DNA of 64,000 nucleotides, from the NCBI RefSeq assembly GCF_001636405.1, contig NZ_KV440950.1:426001-490000 (forward strand), written 5' to 3'. The translations under genes were made by a program, and so were the position numbers. The notes beneath the pieces are model-generated. The model ran no database searches. It saw only the letters and a program-made list of their open reading frames with translations, and was not told the DNA's origin. Positions 7,211 to 22,555 of the stretch are shown here, in pieces (positions within the stretch are counted from its first letter, which is position 1; every line of letters begins with the position of its first letter). This stretch comes from Peribacillus frigoritolerans. Its GTDB lineage: Bacteria > Bacillota > Bacilli > Bacillales > DSM-1321.

Positions 7211-9439
7211 ATGTTGGGAAAGAAAACGTTCATAGTGTTTGTTTTCCTTTTTATATTTATATATCAATATGAAAGGGGCTTCGCAAAAGTCATTCTGCCG
7301 CCTTTACCAAAACTATCTGAATCTAACGAAGTAACGGTTGTTGTCACGATGGATAAGGCGTTTAATCGAAAAAAGATCGAAAAATTGCTTGAAAAATATC
7401 CATCCCTTCAATTACGGAATGTTTATTCGGTTGCCTTGGATGGATTTTCCCTTCATGGGAAAATGAATGAAATAGAACAACTTAAAAAGGAGGGTGGAAT
7501 TCAGGCAGTAACGGAAGTATCCGTTTATCAAGCCGTGTTGGATAAAAGTGTCCCATACATAGGAGGAGACAGGGTCAGGGGGGTCTTTGATAAGGAGAAT
7601 CACCGGATCACCGGGAAAGGGATAAAGGTAGGGATAATCGATACTGGCATTGATTATACACATCCAGATTTGCAACGAGCTTATAAAGGAGGTAAGGATC
7701 TGGTTGATGGTGATGCAGATCCGATGGAAACCAAAAATCAAGGCGACCTGGATACATTGCATGGCACTCATGTGGCGGGCATCATTGCAGCCAATGGAAA
7801 AATGAAAGGCGTCGCACCTGAAGCGGAGATTTACGCATATCGAGCATTGGGGCCAGGCGGTTCTGGCGATACAGATCAAGTATTGACGGCCATTGAGTCA
7901 GCCATGAAGGATAAAGTGGATGTATTGAACCTCTCTCTAGGCAATAACGTCAATGGTCCTGATTTACCTATCTCCCTTGCGTTGAATAAGGCTGTGGAAA
8001 GCGGCATCGTTGCCGTGACATCAAACGGGAATTCCGGTCCGGCTGTATGGACCGTCGGTTCACCCGGTACAGCGGAAAAAGCGATTTCCGTTGGGGCTTC
8101 GACTCCGCCCTTAAGGGTTCCGTATATGATATACGGACTTGGATCAAAAAAGCATCAATCGCATTTAACCTTGTTTCAAGGCTCTAAAAAATGGAACCTG
8201 ACGTTTTCCGAGGATGTCATATATGGTGGACTGGGTAATGGAAAGGACCTGAAGAATGTTCGGGATAAGATTGTGTTGATGGAACGTGGCACACTTACCT
8301 TCCAGCAGAAAGTATCCAATGCAGAAAAGGCAGGTGCGAAGGGTGTAATTGTTTTTAATAATACGAGCGGGACCTTTACTGGAAGCTTGGAAAAAGAAAT
8401 GAACATCCCAGCCGCTTCTATTAATAGAAGAGATGGATTGCAGCTTAAGCAAATCATGGAGCAAGGGGAGAGCAAAACCGTTCAATTTGTTTATAAGAAC
8501 GAGCAGGATAGGCTCGCGGATTTTAGCTCCAGGGGACCGGTAACCGTATCATGGGGAATAAAGCCTGACGTATTGGCACCGGGAGTGGAAATTGAAAGCA
8601 CCATTCCTAAAGGATATATGTCCCTGGATGGAACAAGTATGTCCGCACCGCATGTTGCAGGAGCATGCGCCTTAATCCTGCAAAAACACCCGGAATGGAC
8701 TCCTGATCAAGTGAAATCTGCATTGATGAGCACTTCCAAGCCATTGAGGAAAACAGCAAATCAATTGTATCACACATATGAACAGGGGGCTGGACGCATC
8801 CAGGTCGACGAAGCGTTAAAAGCGGACACGCTCTTGAATCCAAGCTCATTGTCCTTTGGGATGTATACAAAAAAAGAGGGAATTGAAGAGCATCATGAAA
8901 CGATAGTCATAGAAAATACCGGAACGGAAATGAGGAAGTACTCATTCATGGTCCCATTAAAAGAGATGGGACTCACTTGGGAATTGCCGAAATCCCTTAC
9001 TTTGAAACCGAAGGAAAAGAAACGGTTAAAAGTCGGGTTGCAGGTCAACCCAGCCGAACTTAAAAAGGGAGTCTTTGATGGATACCTCATTATAATGGAA
9101 GGAACCAAAAGAATATCCCTTCCTTATTTATATGTAAAAGAAGAGCCGGATTATCCAAGGATAATGGGATTTGATTTTGGCCAAGGGGACCAGGAAGGCA
9201 CATATCGATACGAAATGTATCTTCCGCGCGGGGCTGAAGAATTCGGTATTGCCCTTTATGAGGAAGATAGCTTGAAATTCGCTGGATATTTGGATTGGTC
9301 GAGATCTGCTCCTTCCGGTTTGATCAAAAAAGATGTATTGAAAAAGGACTTGCCGCCTAAAGGAGTGTATAAAGCGATAATCTTTGCGAGAAGGGGCGGA
9401 AGGGAAGATCGGATAGAAAAGACGTTACTTATCGAGTGA
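7211..9439 (+). CDS. Secreted subtilisin-family serine protease, Vpr-like
   Basis: A predicted extracellular S8 peptidase of 742 residues. It has a hydrophobic signal segment (about residues 4-20), an inhibitor-I9-like propeptide (about 35-105), and a catalytic domain with D144 (GIIDTGIDYTHPD), H184 (HGTHVAG) and S476 (DGTSMSAPHVAG). A PA insert lies around residue 373 (AKGVIVFNN), followed by a C-terminal beta-rich region of about 200 residues. This layout matches minor extracellular protease Vpr, although it is shorter than B. subtilis Vpr. The start at 7211 lies 6 bases from AAGGGG; ATG 7205 is too close to it. It stands alone between mnaA and the atp operon. The second such protease in the window is at 46 kb. 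Confidence 0.9.
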   Translation: MLGKKTFIVFVFLFIFIYQYERGFAKVILPPLPKLSESNEVTVVVTMDKAFNRKKIEKLLEKYPSLQLRNVYSVALDGFSLHGKMNEIEQLKKEGGIQAVTEVSVYQAVLDKSVPYIGGDRVRGVFDKENHRITGKGIKVGIIDTGIDYTHPDLQRAYKGGKDLVDGDADPMETKNQGDLDTLHGTHVAGIIAANGKMKGVAPEAEIYAYRALGPGGSGDTDQVLTAIESAMKDKVDVLNLSLGNNVNGPDLPISLALNKAVESGIVAVTSNGNSGPAVWTVGSPGTAEKAISVGASTPPLRVPYMIYGLGSKKHQSHLTLFQGSKKWNLTFSEDVIYGGLGNGKDLKNVRDKIVLMERGTLTFQQKVSNAEKAGAKGVIVFNNTSGTFTGSLEKEMNIPAASINRRDGLQLKQIMEQGESKTVQFVYKNEQDRLADFSSRGPVTVSWGIKPDVLAPGVEIESTIPKGYMSLDGTSMSAPHVAGACALILQKHPEWTPDQVKSALMSTSKPLRKTANQLYHTYEQGAGRIQVDEALKADTLLNPSSLSFGMYTKKEGIEEHHETIVIENTGTEMRKYSFMVPLKEMGLTWELPKSLTLKPKEKKRLKVGLQVNPAELKKGVFDGYLIIMEGTKRISLPYLYVKEEPDYPRIMGFDFGQGDQEGTYRYEMYLPRGAEEFGIALYEEDSLKFAGYLDWSRSAPSGLIKKDVLKKDLPPKGVYKAIIFARRGGREDRIEKTLLIE

Positions 9440-9547
9440 AGAGAGGACAATAAGTAAAATAAAATGGATGTCAATAGAAGAAAAAAGATAATTTGTGAAC
9501 AATTCGTTAATAATTACAAACCTGTGACAAATTTCACTAACCACTCA

Positions 9548-9576
9548 TTGACAATGATTCTAGCCTATTGTATGCT
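9548..9576 (+). promoter_or_regulatory. Sigma-A promoter of the atp operon
   Basis: A consensus TTGACA (9548-9553), 17-bp spacer and TATGCT (9571-9576) give an expected start near 9583 and an untranslated leader of about 140 bases. No terminator was seen between the upstream protease and this promoter. Confidence 0.8.
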
Positions 9577-9725
9577 AACTAAGGATGTAAAATGAGAGGG
9601 GTTTCATACGTTAATAACGTGTCAAATAGAAGTGAGTTTTTGACCTTCTAATTGGACTTGTTACGGGCAAATTCTCCTAAGCTAAACAAGATACTACAAT
9701 ATTTCTAGGGAGATTACATGACAAA

Positions 9726-10094
9726 ATGCTAGAATTGGAAAAAATGTTCAATAGGCAGCTAAAATACATGTTGTATTTAATGGGTATTTATCTACTTGGG
9801 GTGGTTTTCACTTCCCATGATTCAGTCTTCCAAGGATTATTGCTTGGAACTGCCTTCAGCCTATTTATATTCTGGTCAATGGTCAAAAAGAACAAGAAGT
9901 TCGCCCAAGAGGTTGCCGAAGGAAAGAAAACGCGCTCCCTTGGTAGTTTAACTAGAATGTCTGTAGCGGGTTTAGCTGCAATTATTGCATTGAGATATCC
10001 TGGTGAATTTCAGGTTGTCTGCGTGGTTGTGGGATTAATGACAGTTTACTTTGTCATTATGATAGATTATTTTATGCAAAACATACGTAGGTAG
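9726..10094 (+). CDS. atpI: ATP synthase protein I
   Basis: A small membrane protein (122 residues, four hydrophobic segments) at the head of F-type ATP synthase operons, thought to help assemble the c-ring. The assignment rests on position, size and the AtpI-like hydrophobic profile. The ATG at 9726 lies 13 bases from AGGGAG, a rather long spacing. An upstream ATG at 9718 opens a 4-codon frame whose stop overlaps this start, so initiation could be coupled. An alternative in-frame ATG is at 9744. Confidence 0.85.
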   Translation: MLELEKMFNRQLKYMLYLMGIYLLGVVFTSHDSVFQGLLLGTAFSLFIFWSMVKKNKKFAQEVAEGKKTRSLGSLTRMSVAGLAAIIALRYPGEFQVVCVVVGLMTVYFVIMIDYFMQNIRR

Positions 10095-10110
10095 TAAAGA
10101 AGAGAGGTGA

Positions 10111-10833
<723 letters not shown>

Positions 10834-10878
10834 TTATAAATATTGTTCATTTAGAACATTATATTGATGAAAAAATAA

Positions 10879-11130
<252 letters not shown>

Positions 11131-11151
11131 GATAACTTGAAAAAGTTCAAT

Positions 11152-11187
11152 AATGGCGAAGATGATCCAAGGAGACCCTTCGCCATT
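11152..11187 (+). other. Intercistronic hairpin between atpE and atpF
   Basis: Perfect 10-bp arms (AATGGCGAAG 11152-11161 and CTTCGCCATT 11178-11187) with a 16-base loop and no T run. It sits in a 151-bp spacer inside a tightly packed operon. The lack of a T run argues against a terminator; an mRNA-stability or processing role is an inference. Confidence 0.6.
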
Positions 11188-11221
11188 GCTCTGTGTTTAA
11201 AGTGAACATTTATGGCAGTGA

Positions 11222-13863
<2,642 letters not shown>

Positions 13864-13901
13864 TAAGGGTCTAACTAATTTATAAAGGGTGGTGAGAATG
13901 A

Positions 13902-14762
<861 letters not shown>

Positions 14763-14829
14763 AAATTATTAAAGGGACGGTCGGACCGGACGATGCTTGG
14801 CCGTTCCATAAACTAGATTGTCGTTATAA

Positions 14830-16248
<1,419 letters not shown>

Positions 16249-16252
16249 TTAA

Positions 16253-16675
<423 letters not shown>

Positions 16676-16687
16676 CTTTAATTGATG

Positions 16688-16732
16688 AAAACACCTGATC
16701 AAACCATTCGTGGTAAGATCAGGTGTTTTTTT
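16688..16732 (+). terminator. Terminator of the atp operon
   Basis: 13-bp arms (16688-16700 with 16717-16729; core ACACCTGATC/GATCAGGTGT) with a 16-base loop run into seven T. Confidence 0.9.
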
Positions 16733-16832
16733 ATCCAGATGGTTTTTGAAGATTATTGACATGGAATATCAGAATTAGGAATAAAATGTCGAATTATAGA
16801 GTAAAGTATTTTCCATTTTAACCCTTAACTCG

Positions 16833-16861
16833 TCGACATGCTTTTATCCTAATGTTATAAT
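16833..16861 (+). promoter_or_regulatory. Sigma-A promoter of the nuo operon
   Basis: TCGACA (16833-16838), a 17-bp spacer and a consensus TATAAT (16856-16861). The expected start near 16868 leaves a leader of about 145 bases before nuoA. It is one of the best promoters in the window by sequence. Confidence 0.8.
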
Positions 16862-16874
16862 GTATACGCTTACA
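16861..16874 (+). promoter_or_regulatory. Candidate cre (CcpA) site over the nuo start point
   Basis: TGTATACGCTTACA differs at one position from the cre consensus TGWAANCGNTNWCA. It starts on the last base of the -10 box and covers the expected transcription start. A site there typically allows repression, so carbon-source control of complex I is a reasonable prediction. Confidence 0.5.
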
Positions 16875-17014
16875 TTTATTGCTTCATACCCCTCCTTTCA
16901 CGTTGCTTCTAAAAGAATGTTACTCTGCATAATATTTATAACGTATCCAAAATGAAGACAAGCAAACTTAAATTGTAGCCATTTAACATGATATATCCAT
17001 AAAGGGAGATGAAC

Positions 17015-17389
17015 ATGGGACAGCTGCATATTTACCAAAATAATTATTTAATTGTATTTGTTTTCCTTTGTCTCGGAATTTTATTACCTGTGATCGCTTT
17101 ATTTCTTGGTAGACTGCTAAGGCCTTATAAACCGACAGATATGAAGTATACGACTTATGAAAGCGGAATCGAACCTTTTCAGGATTCAAGGGTTCAATTC
17201 AATGTCAGGTATTATCTATTTGGATTGATGTTCGTCATATTTGATGTAGAAACGGTTTTTCTGTACCCATGGGCGGTTGCCTATGATGAACTCGGACTGT
17301 TTGCATTGGTTGAAATGCTGTTTTTTGTCGTGATCCTTATGCTAGGGCTAATCTATGCTTGGAAAAAGAAGGTGTTAAAGTGGAATTGA
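17015..17389 (+). CDS. nuoA: NADH-quinone oxidoreductase subunit A
   Basis: Membrane subunit of respiratory complex I near the quinone site. It has 124 residues and three hydrophobic helices, with the family loop [33 protein letters not shown] 17015 is 6 bases from AAGGGAG; ATG 17009 abuts the site and is less likely. The end overlaps the nuoB start by 10 bases. Confidence 0.95.
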   Translation: MGQLHIYQNNYLIVFVFLCLGILLPVIALFLGRLLRPYKPTDMKYTTYESGIEPFQDSRVQFNVRYYLFGLMFVIFDVETVFLYPWAVAYDELGLFALVEMLFFVVILMLGLIYAWKKKVLKWN

Positions 17390-17892
17390 AATTGGATGAA
17401 CTTACCCCTAAAGAAATGGAAGAAATGCGCCACAGTATTTTCTTATCCACACTTGAACAAATAAAAGGCTGGGCTAGAAGTAACTCACTCTGGCCAATGA
17501 CTTTCGGTTTGGCATGTTGTGCAATTGAAATGATGGGTGTCGGCTCCTCTCATTATGATTTGGACCGATTTGGTTCTTTTTTTCGGACATCCCCCAGACA
17601 ATCGGATGTCATGATTGTTTCAGGAACGGTAACGAAAAAAATGGCACCAATAATAAGTAGATTATACGAACAAATGCCAGAACCGAAATGGGTTATTGCA
17701 ATGGGCTCCTGTGCAACTGCTGGCGGGCCTTATGTTCACTCTTACTCAGTGGTCAAAGGGGTAGATCAAATTGTACCTGTCGATGTATATATACCGGGTT
17801 GTCCCCCAAACCCAGCTGCACTTATTTACGGGATCAATAAATTAAAAGAAAAAATCCGTTATGAGGCGAAAACCGGAAAGCGGGTGATATAG
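17380..17892 (+). CDS. nuoB: NADH-quinone oxidoreductase subunit B
   Basis: Carries the terminal iron-sulfur cluster N2 that passes electrons to quinone. The tandem cysteines in LACCAIEMM plus the cysteines of MGSCATAGG and PGCPPNP supply the four ligands. GTG 17380 is chosen, 5 bases after AGAAGGTG, giving 170 residues. A TTG at 17359 is also in frame. Overlap with nuoA suggests coupled translation. Confidence 0.95.
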   Translation: MELKLDELTPKEMEEMRHSIFLSTLEQIKGWARSNSLWPMTFGLACCAIEMMGVGSSHYDLDRFGSFFRTSPRQSDVMIVSGTVTKKMAPIISRLYEQMPEPKWVIAMGSCATAGGPYVHSYSVVKGVDQIVPVDVYIPGCPPNPAALIYGINKLKEKIRYEAKTGKRVI

Positions 17893-19131
17893 ATGAGTGA
17901 AAAGGAAGACTTAGCGAAACAAAAGGCAGCGGCAGCAGCCAAGGCAAAGGCAGCGGCACTGGCCAAAAAACAGGCGAAAGAAGAAGAAGCGGCAGAAAAG
18001 CCGGAAGGCGAAACGGATGCAGCGAAGCAAAAGGCGGCGGCCAAGCCGAAGGCAGCGGCATTGGCCCGGAAACAGGCGAAAGCAGAAGCCGGAGAAAAGC
18101 CGGAAGGCGAAACGGATGCAGCGAAGCAAAAGGCGGCGGCCAAGCCGAAGGCAGCGGCATTGGCCCGGAAACAGGCGAAAGCAGAAGCCGGAGAAAAGCC
18201 GGAAGGCGAAACGGATGCAGCGAAGCAAAAGGCGGCGGCCAAGCCGAAGGCAGCGGCATTGGCCCGGAAACAGGCGAAAGCAGAAGCCGGAGAAAAGCCG
18301 GAAGGCGAAACGGATGCAGCGAAGCAAAAGGCGGCGGCAGCGGCCAAGGCGAAGGCAGCGGCATTGGCCCGGAAACAGGCGAAAGAAGAAGCGGCAGAAA
18401 AGCCGGAAGGCGAAATGGATATAGCAAAACAAAAAGCGGCGGCAGCGGCCAAGGCGAAGGCAGCGGCACTGGCCCGGAAACAGGCGAAAGAAGAAGCCGG
18501 AGAAAAGCCGGAAGGCGAAATCGATGCAGTGAAGCAAAAGGCAGCGGCCAAGGCGAAGGCAGCAGCTGCTGCCAAAGCGAAATCGGCTGCTGCTGCGAAG
18601 AAAAGGACTGCTGTACAGGAAAGCGAGGAAGCTGACACCCCTAGCGAAATTTCCCCAAATCAGTCGAAACTCGATCAAATTGTTTCTGCTATTGAAAGCC
18701 ATGTAGGACAAGGGGCATTATTAGAGAACTATATTAATAGACTATCAAAAGATGTACCCACTTTAGTGGCTAATCCGGATACATATTTCTCAATAGCCAA
18801 ATTTCTGCGGTATGATGAACAACTTGACTTTTCGTATTTATCGGAACTTCATGGTACGGATTTTGAATCCCATATGGAAATCTATGTACATTTACACTCA
18901 TTCAAAATGAACCAATCAGTTGCCTTGAAGGTTAAGCTTGATAGGGATACTCCCGTTATCCCATCATTGGTCCCATTATGGTCAGGTGCAAATTGGCCAG
19001 AATGTGAGGCGTATGATTTATTGGGCATTAACTTTTATGAACACCCTGATTTAAAGCGGATTTTACTTGGGGAAGATTGGAAAGGGTATCCCCTTAGAAA
19101 AGATTATGAGCCTTATGATGTGGAGGTGTAA
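17893..19131 (+). CDS. nuoC: NADH-quinone oxidoreductase subunit C with a long repeat extension
   Basis: The C-terminal part (about residues 255-412) is the normal 30-kDa subunit of complex I, with ECEAYDLLGINFYEHPDLKR and YPLRKDYEPYDVEV. It lines the quinone-reduction module together with NuoD. Before it lies an extension of about 245 residues made almost only of Ala, Lys, Glu, Gln, Gly and Pro in tandem 33- to 35-residue units (EKPEGETDAAKQKAAA, then KAAALARKQAK). Such a charged Ala-rich run is likely a flexible or helical tail; its role is unknown. The start at 17893 directly follows the nuoB stop. Base composition of the extension is much richer in G and C than its surroundings. Confidence 0.93.
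   Translation: MSEKEDLAKQKAAAAAKAKAAALAKKQAKEEEAAEKPEGETDAAKQKAAAKPKAAALARKQAKAEAGEKPEGETDAAKQKAAAKPKAAALARKQAKAEAGEKPEGETDAAKQKAAAKPKAAALARKQAKAEAGEKPEGETDAAKQKAAAAAKAKAAALARKQAKEEAAEKPEGEMDIAKQKAAAAAKAKAAALARKQAKEEAGEKPEGEIDAVKQKAAAKAKAAAAAKAKSAAAAKKRTAVQESEEADTPSEISPNQSKLDQIVSAIESHVGQGALLENYINRLSKDVPTLVANPDTYFSIAKFLRYDEQLDFSYLSELHGTDFESHMEIYVHLHSFKMNQSVALKVKLDRDTPVIPSLVPLWSGANWPECEAYDLLGINFYEHPDLKRILLGEDWKGYPLRKDYEPYDVEV
18001..18507 (+). repeat. Coding tandem repeat (99/105-bp minisatellite) in nuoC
   Basis: Three identical 99-bp units start at 18001, 18100 and 18199. They are followed by two related 105-bp units starting at 18298 and 18403, a partial unit from 18508, and a diverged copy before 18001. 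Identity at the DNA level means recent expansion. Unit lengths are multiples of three, so copy-number change keeps the frame. Confidence 0.95.
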
Positions 19132-19136
19132 CCCCT

Positions 19137-20234
19137 ATGTTAAGGACGGAAGAAATGCTTCTCAATGTCGGGCCGCAGCATCCGAGTACACATGGTGTTT
19201 TTCGGCTTGTCATCAAGATTGACGGTGAGATTATCAAAGAGGCTACACCTGTCATCGGGTATCTGCATCGCGGTACGGAAAAACTAGCGGAAAATCTGCA
19301 ATATACACAAATAATCCCATATACTGACCGGCTCGATTATCTGGCGGCAATGACAAATAATTATGTACTTTGCCATGCTGTTGAGACAATGATGGGGGTG
19401 GAGATCCCTGAAAGGGCAGAATATTTGCGGGTCATCGCAATGGAATTGGGCAGAGTTGCAAGCCACCTCGTCTGGTGGGGTACATACTTGCTGGATATAG
19501 GTGCGACGAGTCCTTTCCTTTACGCATTCCGAGAACGTGAAATGATCGTTAATTTATTGACTGAATTGTCAGGGGCACGCCTAACATTCAATTATATGCG
19601 TGTCGGAGGTGTGAAATGGGATGCTCCTGAAGACTGGATTGCGAAGGTTGCCGAGTTTGTCCCTTATATGAGGGAGCAGCTTGCCGGTTACCATGAGCTT
19701 GTGACAGGGAATGAAATCTTTGTTAATCGGGTTAAAGGGGTGGGCATCTATTCGAAGGAAGAAGCCTTGCAGTATTCGCTTAGCGGTGCCAACTTAAGGT
19801 GTACAGGTGTGAAGTGGGATTTACGAAAAAATGAACCATATTCCATTTATGACAGGTTCACATTCGATGTTCCTACAAGGGAAGAGGGTGATGCCTTTTC
19901 ACGCTATCATTGTAGAATGGAAGAAATCGAAGAGTCACTGAAGATCATCGAGCAGGCGGTTGAGCAATTTCCAGAAGGGCCGGTCCTTGCTAAGGTCCCT
20001 AAAATAATAAAGGTTCCCAAGGGTGAGGCATTTGTCCGAATTGAATCACCAAGAGGGGAAATAGGCTGTTATATCGCGAGTGAAGGGAAAAAGGAGCCAT
20101 ACCGCTTGAAATTCCGCAGACCTTCGTTTTATAATCTGCAAATTCTTCCGAAATTATTGGAGGGGGAAAATATGGCGAACTTGATAACGATTTTGGGTGC
20201 AATCGATATCGTGTTAGGGGAGGTGGATGGATAA
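19137..20234 (+). CDS. nuoD: NADH-quinone oxidoreductase subunit D
   Basis: The 49-kDa-type subunit, related to hydrogenase large subunits, forms the quinone pocket with NuoB. It has 365 residues. LNVGPQHPSTHGVFRL is the conserved N-terminal loop, with the histidines that contact quinone. IGYLHRGTEKLAE and the C-terminal LGAIDIVLGEVDG complete the signature. ATG 19137 follows GGAGGTG. NuoH starts at the very next base after the stop. Confidence 0.97.
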   Translation: MLRTEEMLLNVGPQHPSTHGVFRLVIKIDGEIIKEATPVIGYLHRGTEKLAENLQYTQIIPYTDRLDYLAAMTNNYVLCHAVETMMGVEIPERAEYLRVIAMELGRVASHLVWWGTYLLDIGATSPFLYAFREREMIVNLLTELSGARLTFNYMRVGGVKWDAPEDWIAKVAEFVPYMREQLAGYHELVTGNEIFVNRVKGVGIYSKEEALQYSLSGANLRCTGVKWDLRKNEPYSIYDRFTFDVPTREEGDAFSRYHCRMEEIEESLKIIEQAVEQFPEGPVLAKVPKIIKVPKGEAFVRIESPRGEIGCYIASEGKKEPYRLKFRRPSFYNLQILPKLLEGENMANLITILGAIDIVLGEVDG

Positions 20235-21242
20235 ATGATCAAGGATCTTCTCCACTCCGCTCCAAGCCTACTGAATTTTGGCATTTTTTTCGGTTTGGCA
20301 GTCCTGCTCCTGTTTGTCGTATTAGGGTTTGTAACCTATGGAATCCTTTCAGAGCGTAAAATCATGGGATTCATGCAGATGCGTGTCGGCCCAAACCAAA
20401 TTGGAGGGAAATGGGGTCTTTTACAGACCGTTGCTGATGTTTTGAAACTTCTGATCAAGGAAGATACGATACCCAAGAAAGCTGATAAGCCGTTATATAT
20501 TTTAGCTCCGGTAATTGCTTTTGCTCCCGCTTTCATGGTGCTTGCCACCTTGCCGTTCACCGATGCCTTCCAATTTGCTGATATAGGTGTCGGACTGCTT
20601 TATTATATGGCGATTTCCGGCATATCGACCATCGGCATCGTCACTGCAGGTTGGGCATCCAATAATAAATATTCTTTGATTGGCGGAATGAGGGCAGCCG
20701 CGCAAATGATATCTTATGAGATCCCTTTGGTGATGTCGCTAGTGGGCATCGTCCTCATAACAGGCAGTTTAAACTTGAATGATATTGTTGCAGCCCAGGA
20801 AAAGGTTTGGTTCATTTTTCTTCAGCCGGTTGCGTTCATCGTGTTTTTCATTGCATCGGTTGCCGAGTTGAACAGGGTTCCTTTTGACCTTCCGGAAGCG
20901 GAATCCGAACTTGTAGCAGGCTATCATGTTGAATACTCTGGATTTCGCTGGGCCTTCTTTATGTTATCCGAATATGTGTATATGTTTGCAATGGCAACGC
21001 TAACCACTGTATTATTTTTAGGGGGATGGAATTCTATTCCGTTTTTGGATTTTATTCCGGCGGCCATCTGGTTCGGTCTGAAGTTCAGTGCCGTATTCTA
21101 TATATTGGTCTGGATCCGTGTAACCTTTCCTCGGATAAGGGCTGATCAATTGATGGAATTCGGATGGAAAGTGCTGCTTCCGGTTGCATTGGCAAATATA
21201 TTTTTGACGGCACTAATAAAAGAATTGCTTAACCTTTTTTAG
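20235..21242 (+). CDS. nuoH: NADH-quinone oxidoreductase subunit H
   Basis: Membrane subunit at the joint of the hydrophilic and proton-pumping arms (335 residues, about eight helices). SERKIMGFMQMRVGPNQIGG and the acidic loop PFDLPEAESELVAGYHVEY are the conserved quinone-chamber segments. The ATG abuts the nuoD stop, and its ribosome site (GGGGAGGTGG) lies inside nuoD. Confidence 0.97.
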   Translation: MIKDLLHSAPSLLNFGIFFGLAVLLLFVVLGFVTYGILSERKIMGFMQMRVGPNQIGGKWGLLQTVADVLKLLIKEDTIPKKADKPLYILAPVIAFAPAFMVLATLPFTDAFQFADIGVGLLYYMAISGISTIGIVTAGWASNNKYSLIGGMRAAAQMISYEIPLVMSLVGIVLITGSLNLNDIVAAQEKVWFIFLQPVAFIVFFIASVAELNRVPFDLPEAESELVAGYHVEYSGFRWAFFMLSEYVYMFAMATLTTVLFLGGWNSIPFLDFIPAAIWFGLKFSAVFYILVWIRVTFPRIRADQLMEFGWKVLLPVALANIFLTALIKELLNLF

Positions 21243-21275
21243 AAACTTAAGCTGGTCGGAAAGCGAGGGATTTAT

Positions 21276-21695
21276 ATGCTTGGTTTAGCAAAAGGTTTAA
21301 CCTATACATTAAAGAACTTGACGAGGAAAAAAGTGACCTATGACTACCCGAATGAGCCGCTTCCGCTCCCTGACCGATTTCGCGGAATCCAAAAATTCTA
21401 TCCTGAAAAGTGTATCGTATGCAATCAATGCGTGACGATTTGTCCAACGGATTGTATTCAATTAACTGGTAAGAAACATCCGGACCCGTCGAAAAAAGGG
21501 AAAATCATCGAGACGTATGACATCAATTTCGAGATTTGCATTTTATGTGATTTATGTACGGAGGTCTGCCCTACAGAAGCGATCGTGATGACGAATCAAT
21601 TCGAGCTTGCCGAGTATAGCCGTGATCATCTATTTAAAAACCTGGAGTGGCTGGATGAAAATGATGAAAATATCCGGAAGGTGAATAAAGTATGA
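21276..21695 (+). CDS. nuoI: NADH-quinone oxidoreductase subunit I
   Basis: Ferredoxin-like subunit with two [4Fe-4S] clusters (N6a and N6b) that feed electrons to NuoB. Both motifs are complete: CIVCNQCVTICPTDC and CILCDLCTEVCPTEA. It has 139 residues. In this operon, without NuoEFG, NuoI is the natural entry point for electrons into the complex. The stop overlaps the nuoJ start. Confidence 0.97.
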   Translation: MLGLAKGLTYTLKNLTRKKVTYDYPNEPLPLPDRFRGIQKFYPEKCIVCNQCVTICPTDCIQLTGKKHPDPSKKGKIIETYDINFEICILCDLCTEVCPTEAIVMTNQFELAEYSRDHLFKNLEWLDENDENIRKVNKV

Positions 21696-22210
21696 GTTTG
21701 TCGGGTGAGTTAATTGCCTTTATTGGTTTGGCACTTGTCGCGATAGTGGGCGGGGTGTTGCTGATTACCTTAACAAAAGTGGTGCACATGGTTATCGCAC
21801 TTGTTTTTACTTTCTTGGGCATTGCAGGAATTTATATGTTGCTCTCGGCAGAGTTTGTCGCCATTGTCCAAATCCTTATTTATTCAGGGGCAATTACGAT
21901 CGTGATGCTATTCGGGATTATGCTGACAAAACACCAGGAAAATGATGCACCGGCTAAAGGGGGCTGGGGGAGTTTCTCCTTGCTGGCAGCGATTGCCGGG
22001 TTTGCCGTAGCGGTGTATCTGGGGATTTATAATCTGGATATACCTGTACAGCCAACGGCGTTGCATGAGGAAAATACAAAGCAAATAGGAATCGAACTTT
22101 TTTCAAAATATGTAATTCCATTTGAAGTGATGTCGGTACTCCTGCTTGTTGCTTTAGTCGGTGCCATCGTATTGGCTAAAAAAGATGATGAGGAGGGAGA
22201 TCGATCATGA
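21692..22210 (+). CDS. nuoJ: NADH-quinone oxidoreductase subunit J
   Basis: Membrane-arm subunit of 172 residues with five hydrophobic helices. The conserved [20 protein letters not shown] segment contains the pi-bulge helix. ATG overlaps the nuoI stop by four bases, and the stop overlaps nuoK in the same way. Confidence 0.95.
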   Translation: MSLSGELIAFIGLALVAIVGGVLLITLTKVVHMVIALVFTFLGIAGIYMLLSAEFVAIVQILIYSGAITIVMLFGIMLTKHQENDAPAKGGWGSFSLLAAIAGFAVAVYLGIYNLDIPVQPTALHEENTKQIGIELFSKYVIPFEVMSVLLLVALVGAIVLAKKDDEEGDRS

Positions 22211-22521
22211 CGGGAGTTCCTTTGTCGGCTTATCTTGTATTGGCTCTCGTTTTATTTTGTATAGGGCTGTATGGTGCCTTGACGAAAAGAAATGCGGTCA
22301 TTGTTTTGATTTCAATCGAGCTGATGCTGAACGCTGCAAATATCAATTTAGTGGCCTTCAGTAAATTCGGGGTTACGCCATCCATTACGGGTCAAGTTTT
22401 TTCCTTATTCACGATTACGATTGCTGCAGCTGAGGCAGCTGTAGGGCTGGCCATACTAATGTCCCTTTATCGCAATCGTAAGACGGTCAATGTCGATGAA
22501 ATGGAAATGATGAAGAATTGA
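22207..22521 (+). CDS. nuoK: NADH-quinone oxidoreductase subunit K
   Basis: Small membrane subunit (104 residues, three helices) related to MrpC antiporter subunits. Glutamates in [13 protein letters not shown] and [14 protein letters not shown] correspond to the charged residues of the proton path. Start overlaps nuoJ by four bases with GGAGGGAG upstream. Confidence 0.96.
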   Translation: MTGVPLSAYLVLALVLFCIGLYGALTKRNAVIVLISIELMLNAANINLVAFSKFGVTPSITGQVFSLFTITIAAAEAAVGLAILMSLYRNRKTVNVDEMEMMKN

Positions 22522-22555
22522 AGGTTTATATAATTGAAGAAGGGGATTTGATACG

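Noticed and set aside
17834..18711. Three long open frames on the minus strand and a 135-codon plus-strand frame across the nuoC repeats
   Set aside because: They are by-products of the GC-rich repeat, which lacks stops in several frames; none has a ribosome site or a non-repetitive domain, and nuoC accounts for the region.
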